From Dipteris shenzhenensis (Eukaryota > Polypodiophyta > Polypodiopsida > Gleicheniales), in the NCBI GenBank assembly GCA_047967505.1, contig CM106540.1: a stretch of DNA of 64,000 nt. One strand, given 5' to 3'. The position numbers and the translations under genes are program-made. The notes under the pieces were generated by a model. It had not been told where the DNA came from, ran no database searches, and saw only the letters and a list, made by a program, of their open reading frames with translations. Position 1 is the stretch's first letter. Every line of letters starts with the position of its first letter. Below are positions 11,751 to 21,585 of this stretch, in pieces.

Positions 11751-12389
11751 AAAGACAAAAATCGAAAAGGAGGGAGAAGTGGTCACCTGAACGCGCTCCA
11801 AGTCTTTCTCGATGTAACGGGATTGTTGTGGAACAATGGACGATGGGTGGATGGCTAGGATATCCCTGCAAGATGGGCTCGAAGTTACTTACAATGTGAG
11901 GATGGGAGTAAGGTGGTGGTTGATGGAGAGGGAGGAGTGTCTTGTGTGGGGCTCGGAATGAAGAAGAGAATGGAGGCAAAAAGTGAAAGATGAAGAATGA
12001 GGGGGTGGAGTAGGTTTTTATAGGATTTGATTTTAGGTTTAAGTTTTAGGTTTAGGGTTTAACCCTAAAGTCTTCCCGAGCCATAACTCTTTATGGAGAG
12101 CTCGGTTTGCTTTTCTATAAAAAAAAAACAATGATCAAAATTGCAAGCTCTACGCATTCGTGTCCACTACCTAGCCTGATTATATATCATGTGGCTTCTA
12201 TTTAAGAAATAAAGAAAATTTCTTAAGGTAGTAACCCAAGGTTGATGCTTGGGGTTGATATGTTTGGCTAGAAATGGGAAAAAAATTTTACTCTCCTTGC
12301 CCTTGAGTATTATGTTCATGAAAGTTCGAAGTAGTGTGTTGTTTTATACATACCTACGTATGTTTACTCACTACTTGAGATGCTAGTCT

Positions 12390-12408
12390 CCCTGACAGCG
12401 ATGCCAAA
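12390..12408 (-). other. gypsy primer-binding site
   Basis: The minus strand reads TTTGGCATCGCTGTCAGGG directly after the LTR end. It resembles the TTTGGCGCCGTTGCCGGGG type of site in many plant gypsy elements, with a few changes. It would prime minus-strand DNA synthesis from a tRNA. Confidence 0.6.
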
Positions 12409-12659
12409 TGTTAGCTCTTTCCTACTGCTTTCATAGGAAGAGCTGGGTATTCTATGTTTGTAGGGTTTTGAGGCTTTTTGTCACCTACAAATATATTGGG
12501 ATTATTGGTTGTAGTATATGTGTAGCTTAGGACCTCGAGTCGTGTTCCGGTGAGAGACATAGGCTTAAGTGTGGTAAGCAAACAAAGTGCATGCATGTGT
12601 AAAAGGAACATAAATAATCTTTGTTGAGGTAATGAAGGCTTTCGCCTTCATTTGAAATT

Positions 12660-12885
12660 GTAGGGTTTAGGAGGAGTTTAAGGGTTAGAAGGAGGTTCCA
12701 GGTTTCAGGAGGTTCCAGGGTTCAAAAGGAGGTTCCAGGGCATAGAAAGAGTTCCAGGGTTTAGAAGGAGGTTCCAGGGTTCAGAAGGAGGTTCCACGGT
12801 TTAGAAAGAGTTCCAGGGTTTAGAAGGAGGTTCCAGGGTTCAGAAGGAGGTTCCATGATTTAGAAGAAGGTTCCAAGGTTAGGGT
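12660..12885. repeat. minisatellite, GGTTCCAGGGTTTAGAAGGA unit
   Basis: About ten imperfect copies of a 20-25 bp unit (GGTTCCAGGGTTCAGAAGGA and shorter variants with AGAGTTCCAGG) lie head to tail inside the gypsy LTR. Confidence 0.9.
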
Positions 12886-12989
12886 AGAGTACATGGTAAA
12901 GAACTCATCTCCCTCATAGATCATGGAGTTTTAAGGGTTGAGGAACAAAGGGTTTAGGGGAGCATAGGAGTGGGAGAGGAAGAAGGTGT

Positions 12990-13112
12990 AAGAGCATGGG
13001 GGAAAGAAGAGAGAGGAGGGAGGAGGAGGAGAGAGGAGGAAGAGGAGGAGGGAGGAGGAGGAGGAGGAGGGAGGAGGAGGAGGGAGGAGGAGAGGGAGAG
13101 GAGGGGTTGCAA
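12990..13112. repeat. GGA-rich purine tract
   Basis: The plus strand is almost purely GGAGGAGGA and GAGAGGAGG for about 120 bp, inside the gypsy LTR. Open frames on both strands here are low-complexity (Glu/Gly/Arg or Ser/Pro/Leu) and are not genes. Confidence 0.85.
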
Positions 13113-13289
13113 GGTTAGAGGAGAGGGGAGGAGGAGTTGCAAGGTTAGGACATGCTTTTGGACGTGCAGTGCGAGGAAGCATGGACACTTGGGACAAATT
13201 CTTGGAATACCAAAGTAGAATCAACACAATGCCCCAAAGAGTGTGGATTCCATTATGGGGTATTTATACAAGTTGGAGAGCTTCTCTCT

Positions 13290-13498
13290 CTGCATGTAAC
13301 ACAAAGTTGTAACACAAAGTCGTATCACAAAGCTGTAACACAAGGTTGTATCACAAAGTTGTAACACAAAGTTGTAACACAAAGTTGTAACACAAAGTTG
13401 TTATACAAAGTTGTAACACAAAGTTGTGTCACAAAGTTGTAACACAAAGTTGTTTCTAGAAGTTGTAATGCAAAGTTGTAACACAAAGTTGTATCACC
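13290..13498. repeat. minisatellite, AACACAAAGTTGT unit
   Basis: A unit of about 14-15 bp (AAGTTGTAACACA with TATCACA and TTATACA variants) repeats some thirteen times. It lies in the 5' half of the gypsy LTR. Confidence 0.9.
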
Positions 13499-13538
13499 AT
13501 CCCTTTCTACATAAGTTCATGTTGGCATAGAGTCAACA

Positions 13539-14252
13539 TTGTTGCATATTCTGATTTCTACCATGGCCTCCAGATCGGCCTCCTCTACCTTTGCCTCTAC
13601 CTCTTCCAGCATTTGAGTAGAAGATAGTTTCTTTTGAAGTTCCTCCTGAAGAAGATGCACCACCATTTCTCTGCTCTTCAGAAATTAGAAAAGCAAACAA
13701 TTCCTCAAAATCAAGAAATTTTTCATGGACGGCAATGGATGTCAGGAACTGTGCATAATCCTTTCCTAGACCATTCAAGGTCACAGAAACTAGATCATCA
13801 TCTTCCACTAGCAACCCAATGGAAGCAAGTGCATCTGCAATTTTCTTCACCTTCATGTGGTAGTCATTGATGCTCATATTTTCTCTTTGCACATTGTGCA
13901 ACTCCTGCTTGAGTTGCATTTTCTTGGCTTGCGTATTTGTGCTGTACATTTTTGCCAAAGTATCCCATGCCTCCTTTGGCATACTTGCATCCTGAATATG
14001 CACAATCATAGAATCCGAAATATTAATAGACAGCCAATACATAACTTTTGTGGCTCTCTCATGCCATCCTTTAAATGCCTGCATTTCCTATTTATTGGGA
14101 ACATTAGGAAGAACTGGTTCTTCTTCATTTCCTGTAATGAACTCCCAATAGCCTTTTCCCATAAGGAAATTTGTCATTCTAAACTTCCATGCTTGGAAGT
14201 TGTTCTTGTCAAGCTTTTCAGTGACAATCTTTGAGAGAGAATCAGATGCCAT
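13539..14252 (-). pseudogene. Ty1/copia gag (UBN2-type)
   Basis: Translation starts at ATG 14252 (MASDSLSKIVTEKLD, FQAWKFRMTNFL, GKGYWEFITG), the typical start of copia Gag. It reaches an in-frame TAG at about 14088 and continues in the same frame with FKGWHERATKVMYWLS, AWDTLAKMYSTNTQAKKMQL, MSINDYHMKVKKIADALAS and a Gly/Arg-rich tail. The AWDTLAKMY block is the UBN2/gag-polypeptide signature. The frame runs into gypsy LTR at 13538, so the zinc knuckle is lost. It would form the capsid; this copy is dead. Confidence 0.9.
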
Positions 14253-14781
14253 TATAGAACACTGGAAAAAATTCTGTCACTAGCAAAAACACAGCTTTTG
14301 TCTCACATGGGCAAATATGCAAAACTGATGAAAGTGGTATTTGACCACACAGTCACTTCCTAGTGACAATTTTGCATCAATAGGCAATAAGGATGACTCT
14401 GTAACTCCCAATATCTCTGCACACAGGCATACAATGCAATTTCTATGCAACTTTTCACCGACCTACAGAGTAGTGGTCGTACAGCAAAAACCGAGAATTT
14501 TTCTTAGTGCTTGCGAAGAACTTCTACCTTCAAAACGGGCCTTGAAATGGCCTCGAATCAGAAAAATAAAGTCATCGAGGGGTTTTCCCTCTCCCACAGC
14601 ATATACTTCCCTCTCCCCACACCACAAAGGGCATCTCAATCTGAGACAGTGCACTCTTGCACTTCCGACTGTGCTACTTGCAGAGATTTGCTCCCAAACT
14701 TGAAAAAGGAAAGCAACACTGGTCCTCTTAATAGGACACTGCAAACTTGGTTTGCTTTCTTGAGCTCCTTACCACAAACTA

Positions 14782-14794
14782 GGCTCTGATACCA
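14782..14794 (-). other. copia primer-binding site
   Basis: The minus strand reads TGGTATCAGAGCC directly after the LTR end (CTTTACA). TGGTATCAGAGC is the well-known initiator-Met-tRNA complementary site of plant copia elements. Confidence 0.9.
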
Positions 14795-15143
14795 TGTAAA
14801 GATAGTGGGAGAGAGGGAAGGAGTCTCACTTGCGGCTTTCTCACATACACAATGGGGGAATACACACAAAGGTGGAGGCTGAAAACAGTTTTCCTCTTCT
14901 TAGTTATGAAAGCCAAAAGAACTCTAGTACAAAGAAATAGAAGAACCCTATATGTGGGTCTCAAACCAAACTCAGCTAACTAAGGTGGCATACTAACTGA
15001 GCCACGAACTAGAGTAGATAAGGATAGTTGTCATCTAGCTATTATTCATGGGCGGTGTACCAACCGCATCTACAGCTAATAAGTTGGTGACATAAATGTG
15101 CAACAGTCACCCTAGCATATCACGAGTGGAGCTCGATATCTCA
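14795..15143 (-). repeat. Ty1/copia 5' LTR, 349 bp
   Basis: It matches the 354 bp LTR at 61629-61982 along its length. The minus-strand start TGTTGAGATATC has lost its first three bases here, where the sequence passes abruptly into plus-strand copia RT. The other end (CTTTACA) is intact beside the primer-binding site. Confidence 0.85.
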
Positions 15144-15720
15144 GCAAAGAATGCTTTCTTGCATGGTGATTTGCAAGAAGAGGTCTATATGGAGCAGCCA
15201 CTAGGTTATGTTCATGCTGTTCATCCTGAGTTTGTTTGCAGGTTGAAGAAATCCTTGTATGGCTTGAAGCAAGCACCCAGAGCATGGTCTGACAAGATAG
15301 GACAGTATCTTGTCACTATTGGCTTTCAAATTTCCAAAGCAGATTTCTCACTTTATGTGAGAAAAACAGAGAAAGGCATTATGCTGCTTGTCATTTATGT
15401 TGATGATTTGATCATCACAGGTGATAGTGATGAAGATATCCTTCATGTGAAAATGCTATTGAAGTAGAAGTTTGAGATGAAGGATTTGGGAGAGCTGTGT
15501 TACTTCTTGGGAATTGAGATGATTAGATCCACAAGTGGGATATGGCTCTTGCAGAGGCAATATGGATTGGACATGTTGTCCAAATATGGGATGACAGGCT
15601 GTAAGCCTATTTTAGTTCCTTTGGAGCAGAATGTGAAGTTGAGCATAGATGTAGGTGAGCTTCTGGAAGACGCTACTATGTACAGATGCATAGTAGGAAG
15701 TTTGATTTATATGACTATTA
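15144..15720 (+). pseudogene. Ty1/copia reverse transcriptase fragment
   Basis: The plus strand reads KNAFLHGDLQEEVYMEQPLG, VCRLKKSLYGLKQAPRAWSD, MLLVIYVDDLIITGD (active-site YVDD) and, after an in-frame TAG at 15465, KFEMKDLGELCYFLGIEMI, YGLDMLSKYGMTGCKP and YRCIVGSLIYMTI. It is nearly identical to the RT at 62.6-63.2 kb, which has CAG at the TAG position. The orientation is opposite to the adjoining LTR and gag of the same family, so an inversion or a second insertion occurred. It ends abruptly after ATGACTATTA. Confidence 0.9.
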
Positions 15721-16041
15721 TTTACTCCTTTTTCCATATAATTTATGTTCCCTTAAATTTTCAAGTGTTTTCATAAGATCCATCTCATGTTCTTTTGTGT
15801 TCTTTGAATATGCCAAAATATCATCTAGGAAAACCAAAATAAAATCATCTAGAAATTCATGAAACACATCATTCATCAAACACATAAAAGTTGCAGGTGC
15901 ATTGGTGAGTCCAAAAGCAAGAATTATGAATTCATAATGACCATATCGAGTTCTAAAAGTAGTCTTTGGGATGTCCTCTTTCTTAATACATATTTGATGA
16001 TATCCTGATCTTAAATCAAGCTTGGAGAAGGTTGTGCTTCT
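15721..16041 (-). pseudogene. Ty3/gypsy reverse transcriptase fragment
   Basis: The minus strand reads TTFSKLDLRSGYHQI, KEDIPKTTFRTRYGHYEF, FGLTNAPATFMCLMNDVFH, DDFILVFLDDILAYSK. This is the central palm of a gypsy RT with the active site FLDD. It belongs to a different lineage from the gypsy element at 5-13.5 kb. It is cut at both ends: by copia RT near 15720 and by the CACTA terminus near 16042. Only about 105 codons remain. Confidence 0.9.
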
Positions 16042-16215
16042 AGTACTACACACGGATACTATTGCCATGTTTAGCACATGCGGGGTGCTAATCATCAGTA
16101 TGGGAAGCGCGTCCCGTAAAGCGTCACTATATAGCGACTCTAGGCAAACATCGCTATATAGCGACTATTACAAAATTCGCTATATAGTGACTTTTAAGTG
16201 TTACTATATAGCGAC
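16042..16215. repeat. CACTA copy 1 terminus and subterminal palindromes
   Basis: Four copies of a 15 bp near-palindrome, TCGCTATATAGCGAC or one-base variants, lie at 16124-16138, 16151-16165, 16177-16191 and 16201-16215. Dense subterminal repeats of this sort are transposase-accessory protein binding sites in characterised CACTA elements. That role is inferred here. Confidence 0.8.
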
Positions 16216-16572
16216 ACTGAGATATTATTTTATAGCAATGTTTTCCAGAGAGGTTTTTTACTCATATAGGCCTTAAAAGTTAGTTTTTTCTAATGACAAA
16301 ATTTTTTAAATTTTCATTTATGTTTGATCTTTTGAGAGAATAAAAATATGAGAGCATGTACATCAAGCCTTTGAAGCTCATATATTCATGTCCAAGTTTG
16401 AGATGAAAAAAATCAATGAAGAGCATTTACATCAACTGTTTCATCTTGAGCCAAGTCTAAGGTGCCAAACAAGCCTATCTCTAACTCTATACGGAGTTGT
16501 ATTGAAGATGGGTGCCAAATGTCATCAATTATATATATGAAATTATGCTCAAGTACATGTATCAATGGATCT

Positions 16573-17280
16573 TTAAAAACAAAAGCTTTGATTTATTAAA
16601 TCATTAGTATGCACCTGCTCATAGTGCTCGGGAAGAACAAAAGTATCACTTTCATCGATCCAATGTTTGGTGGACTCTATTGCAAAGAAATTGCCACTAT
16701 CTTTTCTCACTGTCGCATGGGGACCGTTGTAAATAGTTCTAAACCATTTTATATCAAGAATGAAAATACTAAATTGTTTGAAATCAACTTCATAGATTTC
16801 GCGTATGGTTCCACAATAATCCAACTATGAGGAGAGAAGATTGGTATTTGAAGCACTTGCTCGGCTATCTTGTGTGAAGTTAGCCATGACTCCACAATCA
16901 TACGTGACTCTCTTTAAATCGATGCGTTCCACACAAAAATGTCATCCATATGACCATAGTGCACTGTACTTTTTGTACTGTAAAAGAGCATCATTAAAAC
17001 AGTGAAGATGCATCTATTTTATAGCGTATATTGCCACAAATAATTACTTAACTGTGTTAAGATGTAAGAAACTTACGTGCATCATACATCCAAATGATAA
17101 CTCTCGCTCATGCTCATTTATTGTCTCTCCATTAGGTTCAGCTTTACGTAGAGCCAGTTGTAGCCAATCAAGTGACATGTGAGTGGGGAGAAGAGCCAGA
17201 TCCCATGGATATGGTTGTGATCGCTTGTACATTACTCTGAATCTCATCCCTGCATTTATTCTTTCTGCTTTGGCCACTTC
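16573..17280 (-). pseudogene. CACTA copy 1 DUF4216 region
   Basis: On the minus strand a segment from 17277 reads AKAERINAGMRFRVMY, LPTHMSLDWLQLALRKAEP and ends near 17044. After an intron-like gap, DUF4216 follows as DCGVMANF, DYCGTIREIYEVDF, FILDIKWFRTIYN, GPHATVRKDSGNFFAIESTK, DTFVLPEHYEQVH. A stop interrupts it before DYCG. Copy 2 carries the same blocks. It is the C-terminal half of the CACTA transposase protein. The domain has no proven activity of its own. Confidence 0.8.
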
Positions 17281-17289
17281 ATATCTCTC

Positions 17290-17486
17290 TCAGGAGGGTC
17301 ACTATGTATAAACTCTGTATATCACGTGCGTTCAAGGCTTATTTGTAAAATCCCTTATCTTTAGATTTTCTAAATGATTTAAAATAATCCCTTATGTAAT
17401 TTAAATACTATAAATTTTAGAAATTAAAAATATCCTTCCGTTGAACTCAAATGATAGGGTTACATAAAATGAGTGACTCGCCCGAG
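17290..17486. mobile_element. 197 bp MITE-like insertion with 9 bp target duplication
   Basis: Copy 2 of the CACTA has an uninterrupted sequence here (GAGAGATATGAAGTGGCC). Copy 1 has ATATCTCTC at 17281-17289 and again at 17487-17495, with about 197 bp between. The insert ends are inverted repeats: TCAGGAGGGTCACT at the left, and the reverse complement of the right end reads TCGGGCGAGTCACT, 11 of 14 identical. A 9 bp duplication with short inverted ends is the Mutator-like pattern. The insert has no coding capacity. Confidence 0.8.
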
Positions 17487-17495
17487 ATATCTCTC

Positions 17496-18479
17496 AATCC
17501 ACTTCTGCATCTCAGGGCTATTGAGGATACAAAACTCATGGAATTTCTCCATTTGCTCTTCACTCATCTTTCTTTCAATCCCTTTTCCTTGGGGAACCTC
17601 GCCAACGATGCAATCATCATCCTTGTTATGCCAATCTTGTGGCATATCAGGATCCGTGGATGCAAGAAACTTCGTGATATATACTAATGACTCTTGCACA
17701 AGCCATCCCTCTACCATGCTTGCTTCTGCTCTTGCTCTTTGTCTTACAAATCCCTCTAAATTTTTCATAAACTGCTCGAGAAAAAACATCCATCGACTAT
17801 GAACAGTACCTGCAATAGCCACCTCATCAACTATGTGCACAAGCAAGTGGACTTGAGTTGTCATAATGCTTGAAGGAAAGTGCTTCTCAAGCAAGCATAC
17901 GGCTTCGATGGATTCCACCCTAGCCTTCTTGATGCTTGATATGGAGATCTCTTTTTTAAATATCCACCTATTTCACATGTCCATGTAAGATACTTTCATA
18001 ATCAGTCTACAGATTAATCAGCATAAATTGAAGAAAATGCAATCAATGCAATTTGATAGTAAGCATACCTCACAATACCACTGATCTTGAATATAGCATT
18101 TCTAACATCTTCTTGTAAGCACCCTTTTATTGTAATTGGGAGGATGAACTATCAAAGCAACAAAGAAGTCATGTCAACAATATAACATAATCATGATTAT
18201 GCTAACGCATCACGATTATCGGTACACTAATTCTACAGCTTAGAATACCTATAAGACCTTGTGCCAATCATGGGACTTGAGCCCACTAAGCTTATTGTCC
18301 TTTGAAAATGCTCCTTTCAAGCAATGCATGTACCCTATTGGTGTTTGAAAAGAGGCAATGTCCACCTTGACCGTTGCCTCCTCCCTCATAAAGAGGATCC
18401 ACGTTGCTTTCCAGAGGACAACTTTTCTCGAAGCATGCACTTGGGGCCACAAACGAGACATCCTATTCATAGCACGCAA
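17496..18479 (-). pseudogene. CACTA copy 1 DUF4218 region
   Basis: The minus strand from 18479 contains FQTPIGYMHCLKGAFSKDNK and LSGLKSHDWHKVL, the GLKSHDxH block just before DUF4218. After an intron-like or degenerate gap, 17918 onward reads ESIEAVCLLEKHFPSSIMTT, QVHLLVHIVDEVAIAGTVHS, FLEQFMKNLEGFVRQRAR, EGWLVQESLVYITKF and SPEMQKWIERY. The MITE then interrupts. Copy 2 has a TAG where this copy has the CAG of EMQKW. Confidence 0.85.
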
Positions 18480-18593
18480 GTCTTCTCACACTCCTCTCGA
18501 GTCTTTGGAACCAACCAAGTGTGCCCAAATAGTAGCCCCCACATTCTTGAAGATATGCATGGGATCAAGGAGATGATTGATTTGTAACTGATC

Positions 18594-19750
18594 CTAATAA
18601 GGAAGCTCATGAAAGATCGATAGCCTCTTCATACCAAGAGGATGTTCCTCTCCATTGGCCCTCCAAGCTTGAATCCAGTCACTTGCCTTCAAATATGATG
18701 GTGGTGGATCAAGTTGACCTCCACGTGTGAGATGGTCCAGCGGAAGGTATCGAGCGTGACCTTCATAAACATTTTTCCTCATATGTTTGGAGTATTGTGC
18801 AAGTGATTTCAAACCCGGTCCACAAACAGGACAAGCATGGTACCCACTTGTAACAAGTCCTGCATGCGTGCATGAATGTGTTAGTATAAGACACGCATGC
18901 GAAAGAGAGTCATAAAAGCATAATCCTATATTATACTTGTAGAGACACAACCACATACATGTGCACTCTCCATATCCTGGGTAGTCATGCATGGTCCACA
19001 TCAAGATACCCCTGACCAAAATATCATTGGTATGTCTAGGAGCTCTAGAAATATCAAAGACCTGCACTCATCTCCATAATATCTATTACTCCTCTATCAA
19101 AGTTGCCATATACATGTCCATATTTTTGGCCTTGTACTTCCCTGGCACAAGTAGTGCAAGCATGAGGTGTCCCTTTTTTATTGTTAGCCATGGTGGGATA
19201 TTGTAATTCACCATGACTATGGGCCATGTCGACCAAGATGTCGAGCGTAATCCGAAAGGATTCACGCCATCCATGGCGAGCCCAAGATGTAAGTTTTGTG
19301 GCTCCCTCACAAAGTCCAACCACTGATTGTCTATGTGCTTCCAAGCTACATAATGTGTGGGAATCCTCAAGTGTCATCAGTGGACCGATGAGATGCATGC
19401 CATATCATCAACTCCACTATGGATTTGCATCGAAACATGTGCTATATTCTTGCAATGATGGAAAAGTGTCTCAAGACCTTTATCAGTATCTGCTCACCCC
19501 CTGCAAGTCATCTCTATATCATTGTTCCCCACACTTCAAACAACTAGCCAAATCTCCATGCTCACGACGAAAGAGAATACAATCATTATGGAAATCGTGG
19601 ATGGTATCATAATCCATACCCACCATTGTTAGCATCTTTTTCACTTTATCTCTTGATGCGGGCATGGTATTTGGTGCAGGCAACATCTTCTGGAGCAACC
19701 TATCACAATTCAAACATACATAGGCTTCAAACAATGATGATTCGGTACAC
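18594..19750 (-). pseudogene. CACTA copy 1 TNP2-type transposase
   Basis: From 19734 the minus strand reads LPAPNTMPASRDKVKKMLTM, YDTIHDFHNDCILFRREHGD and CLKCGE. In another frame, 19370-19086 reads WLDFVREPQNLHLGLAMDGV, NPFGLRSTSWSTWPIVMVNY, NIPPWLTIKKGHLMLALLVP, the heart of TNP2 (LGLxxDGxNPFG, YNxPPW). Next come HTNDILVRGILMWTMHDYPG, then SGYHACPVCGPG and YEGHARYLPLDH. Between YPGYGE and GLVTSGYH there is an intron-like insert, with GTATGT near 18957 and GCAG at 18860. TNP2 domains cut the element ends. Several stops and shifts make this copy inactive. Confidence 0.9.
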
Positions 19751-19899
19751 TTATCATTTGAAATAAATGGTTGTTTGCATGCACAAAAGAAGGCTCTGAC
19801 CTGCCTACAAATTCAATCTATCATTGTAAGACATAAAGCTACTTGAGCTGAACTCTTGTGCTAGATAAATTACTATTTTACGACAACTAGCCACAATGT

Positions 19900-21400
19900 T
19901 AATCAATATGCAAAAAAGAGAGAAATTATCAGAGGAACAAACAACCAAAGTCCACTGGGGTACAAAGAGCAAGGTGGTGAAGTAGAACAATAGCAATGCA
20001 GAACCAAAAAACAGCTCCATAACTCCCAAACAAGTTGGAGAGTCACATCTAGTTGATAGCAATGGCAACATATCTAAGCTTCCTCGTCTTTTGTTGAGAT
20101 AGTTACCAGCACCTCTTTGTGCAGCTCCAAAGTCAAAATTGGTAGACACTTACTTGGCAGAGCTATTGCATGTGATTTCTGTTATCTTTCTAGGAAAACA
20201 TGGCCCTCAAGGGAAAACCTACAAGGGGCTCCCAAATGTAAGTTCTTTGGTAAGAGGTATTGATCATCGTGTCCCGGATGACCTTAGAAGTTCTTAATCA
20301 TCCTCCCAAACTTCAAACACCATTACTCCATCCTCACATCAACCTCATCGAAAACCCTTTATAGGAAGAGGAAGTGACAAAAGGGATTCCAAAAATGAGA
20401 CCCTAAGTAAAGAATCTCTCCATACACCTCCACTAACTAACCCAGGCCACATACAGACATTAAAAATTTCTCAAACATTGTTTACATAAAAAATTCCTAT
20501 GGATTTTCTAGCATGCATGGCACATGAGTGTATAAAAATTATGTATGAGGCTACTCAATAGTACTAAGATCATCCACCCCAGCCCCTTGGTGGTGGCAGA
20601 TCCTCCCATCCCACTTTCTTTGTAGTCCCACCTGTGTATTGCATGTGCATGCATTGAAATCACTAAGAAGGAGGGTATCTCCTTGCTGGGAGAACTCTGT
20701 AATGTCATCATGTATCATCACAAAGTTGGTGGCATCATTGATGGGGGTGGTGGATGTGGTAGGGATGCTTTATACTCTGACATTGAGAGCCTTACTGGCT
20801 CTCTGCTACTGCTCCAAAATGGTGGCTAAAACAGTTGTCTTCGTAGGCTCTCACTTCATGACATCCACTCATCTGCACGTCCTTGTGATGGTCGACTACA
20901 TGGTAGTTATCTGTGATTCCACTGCCTCAACCACTGCTTGGGGCTGTTACCACGGCTTCGACCACCTTATGGAGCTGTGATATATTTTCTCTCAAGCTAT
21001 GGATGACATGGTTCTGCTCCTCCTCTCATGTTTAAAGGTAGTGTACCTCGATGAGAAGATGCTCCCAAGCGTCCGATGGGATTGTGTGACCATGGAGAGA
21101 CGAGTATGGATATGGTGTGTATGTGGCATGGGTGATAGGAGGTAGAGACCTAGGTGGAGCTTTCTTTGGCTTTCCTATTTTAGCTTCCCTTGCTTAAATT
21201 TATGCAAGGGGGAAGGGCACAAAGCCCTTCCTATCCATTAACTGAAATAGAATGATCACAAAATGGAATGAAGGGGGCTCCTTCCCGCTAGTGACACACT
21301 TAGTATTCCAAGTGGTTCCCTCCCCTATTGGTGCTTTTCAAGTCTGATTTGTTGTCCTGGTTATCTTCTAGAATAGTCTAATGAGCTTTGGAGTAGACTA
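19900..21400. other. unassigned, no gene seen
   Basis: Short frames on both strands carry no motif I recognise. It may include the undetected second end of CACTA copy 1. GAGCTGTGATATATTTTCTC and other low-information sequence fills the rest. Confidence 0.3.
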
Positions 21401-21523
21401 GAATTTTTTGATAGGTTCTTGACAGATCGGGGGGCTGAAGGGATGTTTCTCGATCTTCTTGCAGGTCTCGCTGAGGCAAACAGCTGGAGTAGATCTTTGT
21501 CAGGTGTTGGGGTTGGGGCTGGG

Positions 21524-21526
<3 letters not shown>

Positions 21527-21584
<58 letters not shown>
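21527..21584. repeat. (GA)n microsatellite
   Basis: Twenty-nine consecutive GA units. It is followed by CCTCACAGGCCTATGGGACA, the same motif that follows the GA runs at 51232 and, more loosely, 52519. Confidence 0.95.

Positions 21585-21585
<1 letters not shown>

Larger units (their letters stand above)
9300..12389 (-). other. gypsy untranslated leader
   Basis: This 3.1 kb lies between the primer-binding site and gag. Apart from low-complexity frames it has no coding signal. It contains a TAACC/CTAAC-rich block (9775-10080), a GC-rich G-run block (10080-10735) and a near-homopurine block (10735-11750). Near 12030-12075 there is TTTTAGGTTTAGGG followed by AACCCTAAAG, a short match to the plant telomere unit. 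Confidence 0.55.
5020..13538 (-). mobile_element. Ty3/gypsy LTR retrotransposon, 3' truncated
   Basis: Order on the minus strand: 5' LTR (13538-12409), primer-binding site, long leader, gag, CCHC zinc knuckle, aspartic protease, reverse transcriptase. RNase H, integrase and the 3' LTR are absent, because the RT breaks down near 5020 where a CACTA fragment starts. Most pol segments lie in one frame interrupted by stops at about 7946, 7496 and 6662. Gag is in another frame, and the RT has a frameshift near 5213. The element therefore cannot make its proteins. The 5' LTR joins directly to copia gag sequence at 13538/13539, so it inserted into a copia element. Confidence 0.85.
12409..13538 (-). 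repeat. Ty3/gypsy 5' LTR, 1130 bp
   Basis: On the minus strand it begins TGTTGACTCTATGCC at 13538 and ends GAGCTAACA at 12409, the usual TG...CA ends. The start coincides exactly with the break in copia gag, and the end is immediately followed by a primer-binding-site-like sequence. It carries two minisatellites and a GGA-rich purine tract. There is no second LTR in the window to compare, so the boundaries rest on the junctions alone. Confidence 0.75.
13539..15143 (-). mobile_element. Ty1/copia element 5' part, split by gypsy
   Basis: On the minus strand a 5' LTR (15143-14795) is followed by the primer-binding site and a gag gene that stops being copia sequence at 13539, exactly where the gypsy LTR begins. 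The rest of the copia element is not on the far side of the gypsy element, except possibly the LTR scrap at 3806-3868. Its LTR is about 95 percent similar by eye to that of the element at 61.6-64 kb, so both belong to one family. Confidence 0.85.
16042..19900 (-). mobile_element. CACTA (En/Spm) transposon, copy 1
   Basis: One end lies near 16042, where TAGTACTACACACGGATACT replaces gypsy RT. It resembles the inverted end of copy 2 (CACTACTACACATGGATCCT). Subterminal palindromes follow at 16124-16215. On the minus strand come TNP2, DUF4218 and DUF4216 segments in the normal order. All are interrupted by stops or frameshifts. The second terminus was not found. I see no subterminal motif beyond 19.8 kb, so the right boundary is an estimate from the last TNP2 homology. 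Confidence 0.8.

Noticed and set aside
10007-11979. Long proline/serine-rich frames on the minus strand and glycine-rich frames on the plus strand
   Set aside because: They exist because the DNA is a homopurine/homopyrimidine tract. Several frames are open at once and none has a domain.
19054-19398. 114-codon minus-strand frame ending in MEMSAGL
   Set aside because: It is in the wrong frame; the overlapping frame at 19086-19370 carries the TNP2 motifs.
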